The translations under genes were made by a program, and so were the position numbers. This document shows positions 7,911 to 15,160 of a DNA stretch of 47,067 bases, piece by piece. Source of the DNA: an uncultured Clostridia bacterium (GTDB lineage Bacteria > Bacillota > Clostridia > Oscillospirales > Acutalibacteraceae); contig CANQGK010000019.1 of the NCBI GenBank assembly GCA_947623175.1, positions 1 through 47,067 on the forward strand, given 5' to 3'. Under the pieces are notes generated by a model. That model saw only the letters and a list, made by a program, of their open reading frames with translations, ran no database searches and had not been told where the DNA came from. Every line of letters begins with the position of its first letter. The stretch's first letter is position 1.

Positions 7911-8797
7911 ATGACCGCAAAGGAAAAAATGCATAATACCGAGCTTTATCTGCCGAGCGACAGAGAGCTTTTAAAAGAACAGCAGAAGTGCCTGGATAAG
8001 CTTTATGATTTTAACCGTATACGCCCGTCCGAGTATGAGAAAAGGGCGGCGCTGCAAAAGGAAATGTTTGCCGAGGTCGGAGAAGATTGCTATATCGAAT
8101 CGCCTTTACATGCGAATTGGGGCGGGCGGCATGTGCATTTGGGCAAAAACGTTAGTCAATGCAATCATATTACAATGCGTTTTGCGTGTAACGACGTCCG
8201 CGCCCGCTTTGTCGCACGGTCTTACCATACGACAGTATGCTCTCAACCGTGCTTCGCGCGGAACACGAACGGCGTTCTCATGCAAAATCTTCGACCCGAG
8301 TCGGAGCGGATTTTTTCGTCCGGCAAGGAAGAGGACGCAGGAATACTGTCGTATTTCAAGGACGATGACACAGGCGGCGGAGAAATCCGTCCGCCTCGGG
8401 CGCATTGTAATCTGATTGCATTGACTATGCCAATTTTAATTTAACTTTGGTAGACGATACTCATATTTATATCGGCGATTATACCATGCTCGGCCCCAAC
8501 GTTACGATCGCGACGGCGGGGCATCCGCTGCTGCCGGAGCTTCGCGAAAAGGGTTATCAATATAACGCGCCCGTGCATATCGGAAAAAATTGCTGGCTCG
8601 GCGCCGGCGTTATTATCCTGCCGGGAATTACCGTCGGCGATAATACGGTAATAGGCGCGGGCAGCATAGTGACCAAGGACCTGCCGGCAAACGTTTTGGC
8701 GGTGGGAAACCCTTGCAGGATTTTACGCGAAATAGGCGAGCACGACAGAAAATATTATTTTAAAGACCGAGAAATCGACGAGAGTATATTCGAGTAA
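7911..8797 (+). pseudogene. maa: Sugar O-acetyltransferase (maltose acetyltransferase type), split by an element
   Basis: Positions 7911-8152 encode the N-terminal 80 residues of a hexapeptide-repeat O-acetyltransferase (NodL/LacA/Maa group). Positions 8428-8797 encode the rest, including IGDYTMLGPNVTIATAGHP with the catalytic His and the left-handed beta-helix repeats VHIGKNCWLGAGVIILPG. A 271-bp miniature element interrupts it after HLGKNV. Reading from the ATG continues through the element for about 90 codons and stops at 8444, so any product lacks the active site. Removing the element and one TA leaves the halves one base out of frame, so either a base was also lost or excision would not restore the gene. 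The intact enzyme would acetylate maltose or similar sugars. GGAG lies before the ATG. Confidence 0.93.
8155..8425 (+). mobile_element. Complete miniature element, copy B (271 bp)
   Basis: Flanked by TA at 8153-8154 and 8426-8427, with 25-bp terminal inverted repeats (one mismatch) starting GTCAATGCAATCA. No transposase is encoded, so it is a MITE-like non-autonomous element; TA duplication suggests IS630/Tc1-mariner-type mobilisation (inference). Compared with copy C it has an extra 42 bp (about 8220-8261). That extra segment forms a hairpin (GCACGGT with ACCGTGC, inner CATAC/GTATG). A 12-mer ATACGACAGTAT (8227-8238) recurs inverted at 8343-8354. A strong 10-bp hairpin with GAAA loop lies near 8371-8395. 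Confidence 0.9.
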
Positions 8798-8830
8798 ATA
8801 TATTTCAACCGCGGAAATCGCCGCGAAGCC

Positions 8831-8870
8831 TCGGGGGGAAGGCGGCAAAGGTTCGTTTTACCCCCCCCGA
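8831..8870. other. G-run/C-run hairpin after the split acetyltransferase gene
   Basis: TCGGGGGG (8831-8838) can pair with CCCCCCGA (8863-8870) around a 24-nt loop. No T run follows on the plus strand, so it is at best a weak terminator. Confidence 0.35.
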
Positions 8871-8914
8871 AAATCGCCTAAATCGCCCAAATTTGCAAAA
8901 AAATCATAAAAAGC

Positions 8915-8943
8915 TTGCAAAAACGTTAAAGGTGTGGTACAAT
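8915..8943 (+). promoter_or_regulatory. Promoter of tRNA-Ala
   Basis: TTGCAA (8915-8920), 17-bp spacer, TACAAT (8938-8943), ending about 40 bp before the tRNA. Confidence 0.7.
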
Positions 8944-8984
8944 ACCTTTTGCAAGGGCATTAAAACCGCTTATTTATTGCAAAT

Positions 8985-9060
8985 GGGGTTTTAGCGCAGT
9001 TGGTAGCGCACCACACTGGCAGTGTGGGGGTCAGGGGTTCGAATCCCCTAAGCTCCACCA
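8985..9060 (+). tRNA. tRNA-Ala (anticodon GGC)
   Basis: A 76-nt cloverleaf with encoded CCA. The anticodon stem CCACA/TGTGG frames the loop CTGGCAG, anticodon GGC, reading GCC. The acceptor stem has G3 opposite T70, the alanine identity pair. The T arm is AGGGG-TTCGAAT-CCCCT. It is a single-gene transcript with its own promoter and terminator. Confidence 0.97.
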
Positions 9061-9096
9061 AAAATCGGCAAGCGAATTTTTACGCTTGCCGATTTT
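9061..9096 (+). terminator. Terminator of tRNA-Ala
   Basis: A perfect 14-bp stem (AAAATCGGCAAGCG at 9061-9074 with its complement at 9083-9096) and an 8-nt loop directly follow the tRNA. A-rich and T-rich ends make it bidirectional. Confidence 0.85.
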
Positions 9097-9160
9097 CATT
9101 TGTTTATTTTCGGAGGAAAGAAAAGACGAAAAATTTTTTTTAATTTTTTTCAAAAAAATA

Positions 9161-9189
9161 TTGACATTAGCGGCGAAAAAGAGTATAGT
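9161..9189 (+). promoter_or_regulatory. Promoter whose -10 box spans the element junction
   Basis: TTGACA (9161-9166), a 17-bp spacer and TATAGT (9184-9189). The first four -10 bases are host DNA and the last two are the first bases of element copy C. Joining the two flanks without the element would give TATATT, so the insertion kept a usable -10 box. Transcription would run through the element into the ABC exporter gene at 9472. Confidence 0.7.
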
Positions 9190-9416
9190 CAATGCAATCA
9201 GATTAAAATGTGCCCGAGGCGGACGGATTTCTCCGCCGCCTGTGTCATCGTCCTTGAAATACGACAGTATTCCCGCGTCCTCTTCCTTGCCGGACGAAAA
9301 AATCCGCTCCGACTCGGGTCGAAGATTTTGCATGAGAACGCCGTTCGTGTTCCGTGCGACAAAGCGGGCGCGGACGTCGTTCCACGCAAAACGCATTGTA
9401 ATCTGATTGCATTGAC
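9188..9416 (-). mobile_element. Complete miniature element, copy C (229 bp, inverted)
   Basis: The same family as copy B in reverse orientation, flanked by TA at 9186-9187 and 9417-9418. The terminal repeats are 25 bp with two mismatches. It lacks exactly the 42-bp hairpin segment of copy B (271 against 229 bp) and is otherwise nearly identical. One minus-strand frame stays open through the whole element. It lies between the -35/-10 region and the ribosome binding site of the ABC exporter gene, so it forms most of that mRNA's leader. Confidence 0.9.
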
Positions 9417-9420
9417 TATT

Positions 9421-9434
9421 CAATCAGATTAAAA
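9421..9434 (+). repeat. Stray fragment of an element end
   Basis: CAATCAGATTAAAA repeats 9195-9208 (part of the left end of copy C) exactly, and starts 3 bp past the right TA of copy C. It may be the remnant of an earlier insertion or a short tandem duplication. Confidence 0.45.
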
Positions 9435-9471
9435 ATTGCTTCTTGATTTTTTTCGTAGAGGTACCGTTGCT

Positions 9472-11835
9472 ATGATTACGAAAGAAAAACAGCCGAAAAC
9501 GGAAGCCGCCGAACGGGAAGCGGAGAGTATTTATGTAAACGAACCTTTCCGCGGACAAAAGCTGCTTGCCAACAAAAAACTGACCGACGAAGATCTTAAA
9601 AAACTTGAACGTATCATTCCGCAGTCCGAAAAGCTTCTCTTTGTGATTGCGGGAGATTTGAATATTCACAGCAAGTACGCAAAATCGCTGCTTGCGGTGA
9701 CCGACAAACAGATTTACGGATTTGACGACGCCTTTGAAAACGGCGTACGTACTTATCAATATTCCGACGTAAAACGGGCGTACGTTAAGCGCTGTTACGG
9801 AAACGCAATGCTCGTCTTTTCCAAAGACGACAGCAAAGCGGAGGAAGTCGACCTTACCAAGGAGCATGTGGCATTCCTCAGGTTCTCTTACCGCGTCGCT
9901 TCGCTTTATGATTCCGCCGCGCATTTTATACAGGACGTCGCCGAAGGGAAGGACTTAAACGAGGCTTTGCAGGTTGTGGAAGCCTCCTTTGAGAAGCAGT
10001 TTATGGTCTGCCCCCGCTGTGGGCGAAACCTGATCCGTCCGGGCGCTCCATGTATGAATTGCAAATCCAAGAAAAAGGTGATCGGCAAGATCGCGGGGTA
10101 TATTATGCCTTACAAGACTACGCTGATCTTCTGCCTCGTGCTTTCGGTCGTAACAACCGCGGCTTCGCTGGTGCCGCCCTATATGACGGGAATGCTGGTG
10201 GACGACGTTTTGCCCACCGGAAACGGTAATATGCTGCTTATGTGCGTCGGCGTACTGTTTGCCACCTATCTTTTGCAATACGGTGTGGGCGCGCTGCGTT
10301 CTTATCTTTTGAAAATCAGCGGCGACAGCATTGTCGCGGATTTACGCAACGACGTTTACGAAAAAGCCCAGCATTTGACAATGCGCTTCTATGACCGCAC
10401 CTCCACGGGCGCCGTGATCAACCGCATCAGCGGCGATACCAATACGATACAGGCTTTTATGCTGCGTATTACCCAAGAGGTCGTGGTGCAGTTCTTCCTT
10501 TTGATAGGTATTGTCATAATTATGTTTACGCGAAATTGGCGGCTCACCCTGCTTTCCCTGCTGCCCGTGCCTATCGTCGTTATAGGCTCGCGAATTTTCG
10601 GAAAGAAAATCGCGCCCTTTTATCGCCGTATCTGGCGCAGATGGTCGGCGGTGACCTCCATTCTTACCGATACGATCCCCGGAATCCGCGTAATTAAAGC
10701 CTTTGCAAACGAAAAGTCCAGCGTCGATAATTTTGAGACCTACAACAATGAATGGCTTAAAACCGATATTCAGGCCTCGCGCATTACCACGCTGTTTCCG
10801 AATATCGTAAACCTCGTCATCACCTGCGGCTCCCTATTGATATGGGGAATCGGCGGTAATCTCGTCATAAAAAATCCCGACGGCTTTTCCGCGGGTCTGT
10901 TGGTATCCTTCATCTCCTACACTTCGATGTTTTACGGGCCGGTAAATTTCTTTGCCAACCTCAACGACTCCTATCAGCAGGCGCTCAACGCCGTGGAGCG
11001 GGTAATGGATATTATAGACGCCGAGCCGGAGAGTAATTTTGCCGAGGGCAAGCATCCGGACAGGTTGTTTGGAAAAATCGAGTTTCGCAACGTGAACTTT
11101 TCCTTTGACCGCTCGAAAAAGACGCTTTCCAATATAAATCTCACCATAGAGCCGGGCGATATCGTGGGAATCGTGGGAACCACCGGCGCGGGAAAATCCA
11201 CGCTGATCCATTTGCTCATGCGCTATTACGACTCTTACGACGGGGAAATTTTAGTGGACGGCGTTAACATTCGGGATATCGATCTGCAATTTTACCGTTC
11301 GGAAATCGGCTACGTTCAGCAGGAGCCTTTGATGTTCCACGATTCTATATTTAACAATATTGCCTTCGGCACCCAAAATACCCACGTCGAGGAGGTAATA
11401 AACGCCGCCGAGGTCGCCAACGCCCATGAGTTTATCGCCCGACTTCCCGACGCTTATGACACCGTCCTCGGAGAGCGGGGAACGGGGCTTTCCGGCGGTG
11501 AGAGACAGCGCCTTTCCATAGCCCGCGCCGTTCTTAAAAATCCGAGTATTCTCTTCTTTGATGAGGCTACGGCTTCCGTGGACTCGGAGACCGAAAGTCT
11601 CATTCAGGACGCTATCGAGCGCCTTATCCAGGGGCGTACCACGCTGATGATCGCCCACCGGCTTTCCACTTTGCGTAAAGCCAACAAGATTATCGTGGTG
11701 GATCATGGAGAAATTCTCGAAATGGGTTCGCCCGAGGAGCTTATGGAAAAGAAGGGAAAATATTACAAGTTGATTCAGATCCAGACCATGTCCGATCAAA
11801 TCCGCAAAACGAAGGAAGAGGAGAGATTTGAATAA
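9472..11835 (+). CDS. ABC exporter with PH-like and zinc-ribbon N-terminal regions (DUF1854-associated)
   Basis: A 787-residue half-transporter. Residues about 35-160 look like a bacterial PH-like domain (KLLFVIAGDLNIHSKYAKS, then LLAVTDKQIYGFDD). A zinc ribbon follows with Cys180, Cys183, Cys194 and Cys197 (CPRCGR, CMNC). Six membrane segments run from about residue 205, then the ATPase domain with Walker A GTTGAGKST (near 570), LSGGERQRLS (near 673) and FFDEATAS (near 693). A TTG at 9436 is possible, but the ATG at 9472 has GAGGT about 10 nt upstream. In proteobacteria, ABC genes of this type pair with DUF1854 in cyanophycin clusters; no cyanophycin synthetase gene is visible here, so the substrate is unknown. 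The stop overlaps the next ATG. Confidence 0.9.
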   Translation: MITKEKQPKTEAAEREAESIYVNEPFRGQKLLANKKLTDEDLKKLERIIPQSEKLLFVIAGDLNIHSKYAKSLLAVTDKQIYGFDDAFENGVRTYQYSDVKRAYVKRCYGNAMLVFSKDDSKAEEVDLTKEHVAFLRFSYRVASLYDSAAHFIQDVAEGKDLNEALQVVEASFEKQFMVCPRCGRNLIRPGAPCMNCKSKKKVIGKIAGYIMPYKTTLIFCLVLSVVTTAASLVPPYMTGMLVDDVLPTGNGNMLLMCVGVLFATYLLQYGVGALRSYLLKISGDSIVADLRNDVYEKAQHLTMRFYDRTSTGAVINRISGDTNTIQAFMLRITQEVVVQFFLLIGIVIIMFTRNWRLTLLSLLPVPIVVIGSRIFGKKIAPFYRRIWRRWSAVTSILTDTIPGIRVIKAFANEKSSVDNFETYNNEWLKTDIQASRITTLFPNIVNLVITCGSLLIWGIGGNLVIKNPDGFSAGLLVSFISYTSMFYGPVNFFANLNDSYQQALNAVERVMDIIDAEPESNFAEGKHPDRLFGKIEFRNVNFSFDRSKKTLSNINLTIEPGDIVGIVGTTGAGKSTLIHLLMRYYDSYDGEILVDGVNIRDIDLQFYRSEIGYVQQEPLMFHDSIFNNIAFGTQNTHVEEVINAAEVANAHEFIARLPDAYDTVLGERGTGLSGGERQRLSIARAVLKNPSILFFDEATASVDSETESLIQDAIERLIQGRTTLMIAHRLSTLRKANKIIVVDHGEILEMGSPEELMEKKGKYYKLIQIQTMSDQIRKTKEEERFE

Positions 11836-12323
11836 TGGCACGGTTGTATATTGAAGCCGATATGGCGCACTTTACCCGCAAGGATATAACTCTTGTTGAT
11901 ATGGAGCTCTACGACGGAAGATTTTTCGAAAATTTAGAGCCGCGACGGCTTTTTCCGCTTACGGGACTCACAAAATACATTACGCTGCTTGATCCCCTCG
12001 GCGATGAGCGGGCGATTATCCGAAATCTTGCCACCCTGCCGGAAGAGGACCGCAGAATTATCGAGGAATGCCTCGACGAATACTATCTGATTCCGAAGGT
12101 CACGAAAATCATTGCCTGTCGGGAGAAATTCGGACTTTTATCCATCGAAACCGAGACGGATAAGGGGCCTGCGACGATCGAAATTCGGAATATCATTCAT
12201 GGCATTAAGCTTATGTACGGGATCCGCGTGCTCTTTCGCGATAACAACGATAACCGATACGAAATTCCCGATTTGAATAAATTGGATCGGGACAGTCGGG
12301 CTAAAATCGACGCATTCTTATAA
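11835..12323 (+). CDS. DUF1854 family protein
   Basis: A 162-residue soluble protein. The DUF1854 pattern is visible: a strand with LLDPLGDERAIIRNLATLP, a helix with IIEECLDEYYLIPKVTKI, the core LLSIETETDKGPATIEI, and the tail RYEIPDLNKLDRDSRAKI. The biochemical role is unknown. It is co-encoded with the ABC exporter (TAATG overlap), as in other bacteria, so it is probably a subunit or regulator of that transporter. GGAGAG lies 11 nt before the ATG. Confidence 0.85.
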   Translation: MARLYIEADMAHFTRKDITLVDMELYDGRFFENLEPRRLFPLTGLTKYITLLDPLGDERAIIRNLATLPEEDRRIIEECLDEYYLIPKVTKIIACREKFGLLSIETETDKGPATIEIRNIIHGIKLMYGIRVLFRDNNDNRYEIPDLNKLDRDSRAKIDAFL

Positions 12324-12344
12324 ATAACGAAAGGAGAGGTGATA

Positions 12345-12671
12345 ATGAAACTGATTCTTGCAATCGTAAACAACGACGACAGCGCAATCGCCGCAGCCTC
12401 GCTGACGGAAGCGGGATTCTTTGTTACCAAGCTGTCCACTACCGGCGGATTTTTGATGGTCGGCAATACCACGCTTTTGATCGGTACGGAAGAAAAAGAC
12501 GTAGAAGTCGTGCTCGATTTGCTCAAAAAATACTGTACCACCCGCAAGCAAATGAATACGCCGACAAGCTCTTTCGGCGCGGGATTGCAAAACTTCAGCC
12601 TCCCTGAGGAAGTGACGGTCAGCGGCGCAACGGTCTTTGTGCTGGGGGTAGACCGGATGGAGAAGCTGTAA
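12345..12671 (+). CDS. darA: Cyclic-di-AMP receptor DarA/PstA
   Basis: A 108-residue PII-like protein that binds c-di-AMP. It matches the family through MKLILAIVNNDDS, then FFVTKLSTTGGFLMVGNTTL, whose TKL, GGFL and GNTT residues form the nucleotide pocket, and the end VSGATVFVLGVDRMEKL. A GTG at 12339 is in frame, but AGGAGAGGT is correctly spaced for the ATG at 12345. It starts 21 bp after the DUF1854 gene and before a shared terminator, so it is the third gene of that operon. In Bacillus and many Firmicutes darA is next to tmk/holB, so this placement is unusual and suggests a link to the exporter. Confidence 0.92.
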   Translation: MKLILAIVNNDDSAIAAASLTEAGFFVTKLSTTGGFLMVGNTTLLIGTEEKDVEVVLDLLKKYCTTRKQMNTPTSSFGAGLQNFSLPEEVTVSGATVFVLGVDRMEKL

Positions 12672-12741
12672 ATTTGTGCGGCAAAGCTTACCGCACCGCT
12701 TTCCCTTTTTTAAAATTTTACCGATTACGGAAAAAAACGGA

Positions 12742-12784
12742 AAAACCGCCGTCTCAAAGGTAACCGCGAGACGGCGGTTTTTTG
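12742..12784 (+). terminator. Terminator of the ABC-DUF1854-darA operon
   Basis: A perfect stem AAAACCGCCGTCTC (12742-12755) with its complement (12768-12781), 12-nt loop and trailing T run. Confidence 0.9.
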
Positions 12785-12847
12785 CAAAATATACAAAATA
12801 ATTTTTGAGCGAGCGGAAAAGCGGGCGAGAGGTAAACCGGCGGTTTC

Positions 12848-12876
12848 TTGCTTTCGGTGTTGTCGGGTAATATAAT
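12848..12876 (+). promoter_or_regulatory. Promoter of the XRE-GH51 gene
   Basis: TTGCTT (12848-12853), 17-bp spacer, TATAAT (12871-12876). The predicted start near 12883 leaves a leader of about 23 nt. The promoter is a candidate for autoregulation by the encoded HTH domain. Confidence 0.65.
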
Positions 12877-12905
12877 GAAATCAATACAAACGGAAAGCGG
12901 TGGCT

Positions 12906-14990
12906 ATGATGAATATGAAAAAAATAGGCGCATTTATCGCCGAACGGCGCAAGGAGCTCGGCTATACGCAGGAGCAGTTGGGCGAGCTTGTCGGCGTCTC
13001 GGACAAGGCGGTATCCAAATGGGAACGCGGTATCTGCTTTATAGACGTTTCCGGAGCGCATCTGCTGGCGATGGCGCTTAAGACCGATTTGCTCACCCTT
13101 ATGAACGGCGAAGCGCCGAACGACAACTCAAGCTACCGTTCGGTAGACGCGCAGTCGCCGCAGGAGCAGGAAAACAGTCCGGTGGTATTATCCGACACCG
13201 GCGAAACGGTCTCGCCTTACTTATTCGGAAGCAATCTTGAGCATTCGCGCTCGGACGTTTATTTCGGAATTTCGGCTCAAATGCTGAAAAACCGAAAATT
13301 CGCCGGTAAGCCCCAAGCGGTCTGCGGCTGTTCGCTCGAATGGTATCCGATAGGCAAGAGGGCGCATTTTGCGCATTCGGCGCCCTATACCCGCCATGGC
13401 GACGGGTATCACATGCACCGTGAAAACGAATGCAACGCGCAAAAGGCGGTCAATTTTTTCCCCGGCGAGCCATGCGGCATAGGACAGCAAGGTCTTTATA
13501 TTTGCAAGGATAAAAGCTATGAACTTGCTCTCGTTGCCAAAAGCGACCGTCCGATAGATGTGACGGTAACGCTTACCGACGATAAAGGTGAGGAAGTTTT
13601 AGCGCGAAGCGACTTTTCGGTGAAACCGGGCGAATGGCGGCGTTTTACCGCTCTAATGAAACCCGTAAACGACTGTGAGGACGCAGACCTGCGTATAGTC
13701 TTTACGCAGTCCGGAGCGTTGCATATAGGCGCCGTCTCGCTTATGGCGCAGGGGCATTTTCACGGTATGCGCCGCGACGTTATTGAGCGCCTGAAGGAGC
13801 TTGGCATAAAGGTACTGCGCTGGCCGGGCGGTAATTTTGCCGGCGAATATAATTGGATGGACGGCATACTGCCGGTAGACATGCGCGCGCCGATCGGCTC
13901 TCATATGGCAACCGAAACACAGCCGCATTCCGGAGGCTACGATTTCAGCGAGATCAACACCGACGACTTTGTGGCGCTTTGCCGCGAGATCGGCGCACAG
14001 CCCTTTATTACTATCAATCCCACATGGAACACGCCGGAGGAAAGCGCCGCATGGGTAGAATATTGCAACGGTTCCGCAGATACCCCCTTCGGCAGTCTGC
14101 GGGCGCAGGCGGGGCACCCGGAGCCGTATTACGTTCGCCTGTGGTCGTTGGGCAATGAGGCGGGATACAGTCATATGGAGGGGGAAAACACTCCCTCCGG
14201 TTACAGTCACAACGTGCAGCTGCACGGCAGGGCGATGTTGAAGGTCGACGGTCAGCTGACCTTATGCTCCGGAGGACCGTATCCGGATAAGGAATGGGCG
14301 GACTGCTCGGCGTATGCTTTGCGGGATATCGCGCCCTTAGTCAGTATTCATTACTATGCTCCAGCCTTTGATCCGGAATCGCCGGATGCCGAAGCCCTAA
14401 ACGAAAGCTATCGCCTCGGTATAGACGGCGTATTGACGGCGCGTAACCTGCTTCGCCTTCATGCCGCGCAGTTGGACAGCAGACTGCAAATAAGCTTTGA
14501 CGAATGGAACCAATGGTATGCATGGTTTCGCCCCTCGTCGGTTACGGAGGGAATCTTTACCGCAAGGATGCTGCATATGCTGATCGGCGAGGCGCAAGCA
14601 CAAAGGCTTGCCATAGCCTGCCATTTTGAGGCGGTGAATGAGGGCGCCGTGATTGTTACGCCCTATTCGGCGGAGTTGACCGCCGCCGGGCAGATGTTCG
14701 GTGTTATGAAGCACCACATCGGAGGGCTTATCGAGTACGCCTCGCTGCAAACTCTGATTACCCGCAAGGACGGCCGTCGGACGGTGACGGTTATCAATGC
14801 GTCGCCCGACGCCGAAATCGACGTCACACTGCCCGTCTTCGGCAGCGTCGAGCGGGCGGACTGCTATTTTGGCGAAGATCTCCTGCCGCAGGGCAAATTC
14901 ACCGTTTGCCCGGCAAGCGTCACAATGACGGACGGCACAACAAACCTCCATCTCCCCGCCCACAGCGTTGCGCTGATGATTCTTTCCTGA
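12906..14990 (+). CDS. XRE-type HTH domain fused to GH51-like alpha-L-arabinofuranosidase
   Basis: A 694-residue protein with two unrelated parts. Residues about 5-60 are a Cro/C1-type helix-turn-helix (IGAFIAERRKELGYTQEQL, then LVGVSDKAVSKWERG). From about residue 90 it follows the GH51 arabinofuranosidase pattern: PYLFGSNLEHS at the start, RWPGGNFAGEYNWMDGI, the acid/base Glu418 in WSLGNEAGY, the nucleophile Glu533 in FDEWNQWY, and a C-terminal beta-sandwich. Both catalytic glutamates are present and there is no signal peptide, so it should be cytoplasmic and act on imported arabino-oligosaccharides. Starts at 12900 (GTG), 12906, 12909 or 12915 are possible. It stands alone with its own promoter. 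It may sense and cleave the same ligand, or the HTH may regulate a nearby gene; neither can be decided here. Confidence 0.88.
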   Translation: MMNMKKIGAFIAERRKELGYTQEQLGELVGVSDKAVSKWERGICFIDVSGAHLLAMALKTDLLTLMNGEAPNDNSSYRSVDAQSPQEQENSPVVLSDTGETVSPYLFGSNLEHSRSDVYFGISAQMLKNRKFAGKPQAVCGCSLEWYPIGKRAHFAHSAPYTRHGDGYHMHRENECNAQKAVNFFPGEPCGIGQQGLYICKDKSYELALVAKSDRPIDVTVTLTDDKGEEVLARSDFSVKPGEWRRFTALMKPVNDCEDADLRIVFTQSGALHIGAVSLMAQGHFHGMRRDVIERLKELGIKVLRWPGGNFAGEYNWMDGILPVDMRAPIGSHMATETQPHSGGYDFSEINTDDFVALCREIGAQPFITINPTWNTPEESAAWVEYCNGSADTPFGSLRAQAGHPEPYYVRLWSLGNEAGYSHMEGENTPSGYSHNVQLHGRAMLKVDGQLTLCSGGPYPDKEWADCSAYALRDIAPLVSIHYYAPAFDPESPDAEALNESYRLGIDGVLTARNLLRLHAAQLDSRLQISFDEWNQWYAWFRPSSVTEGIFTARMLHMLIGEAQAQRLAIACHFEAVNEGAVIVTPYSAELTAAGQMFGVMKHHIGGLIEYASLQTLITRKDGRRTVTVINASPDAEIDVTLPVFGSVERADCYFGEDLLPQGKFTVCPASVTMTDGTTNLHLPAHSVALMILS

Positions 14991-15016
14991 GTGTAATCTT
15001 AATATTTTTTACAGGC

Positions 15017-15062
15017 AATAAAACCGGCGCTTTAGATGAAACTCCGAGGCGACGGTTTTTTT
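15017..15062 (+). terminator. Probable terminator after the GH51 gene
   Basis: AAACCG-G-CGC pairs with GCG-A-CGGTTT (one mismatch) around a loop of about 18 nt, followed by a T run. Confidence 0.6.
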
Positions 15063-15105
15063 GTACGGTTATTGAAAATTATCCGTAATTTTTTAAAAAA
15101 TCATA

Positions 15106-15134
15106 TTGCTATTATTCTGAAATCGGAATATAAT
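15106..15134 (+). promoter_or_regulatory. Promoter of the restriction-modification operon
   Basis: TTGCTA (15106-15111), 17-bp spacer, TATAAT (15129-15134). The start codon is 27 bp downstream with a GGAGGTG site. Confidence 0.7.
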
Positions 15135-15160
15135 AATATCATTAAAACCGGAGGTGCGCT

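Noticed and set aside
9100-9432. Possible small plus-strand gene before the ABC exporter
   Set aside because: Most of the frame lies in element copy C and the rest in the terminator and A-rich DNA; no start signal.
12318-13061. Minus-strand frame of 247 codons
   Set aside because: It spans the darA terminator and promoter of the next gene in antisense; no motif.
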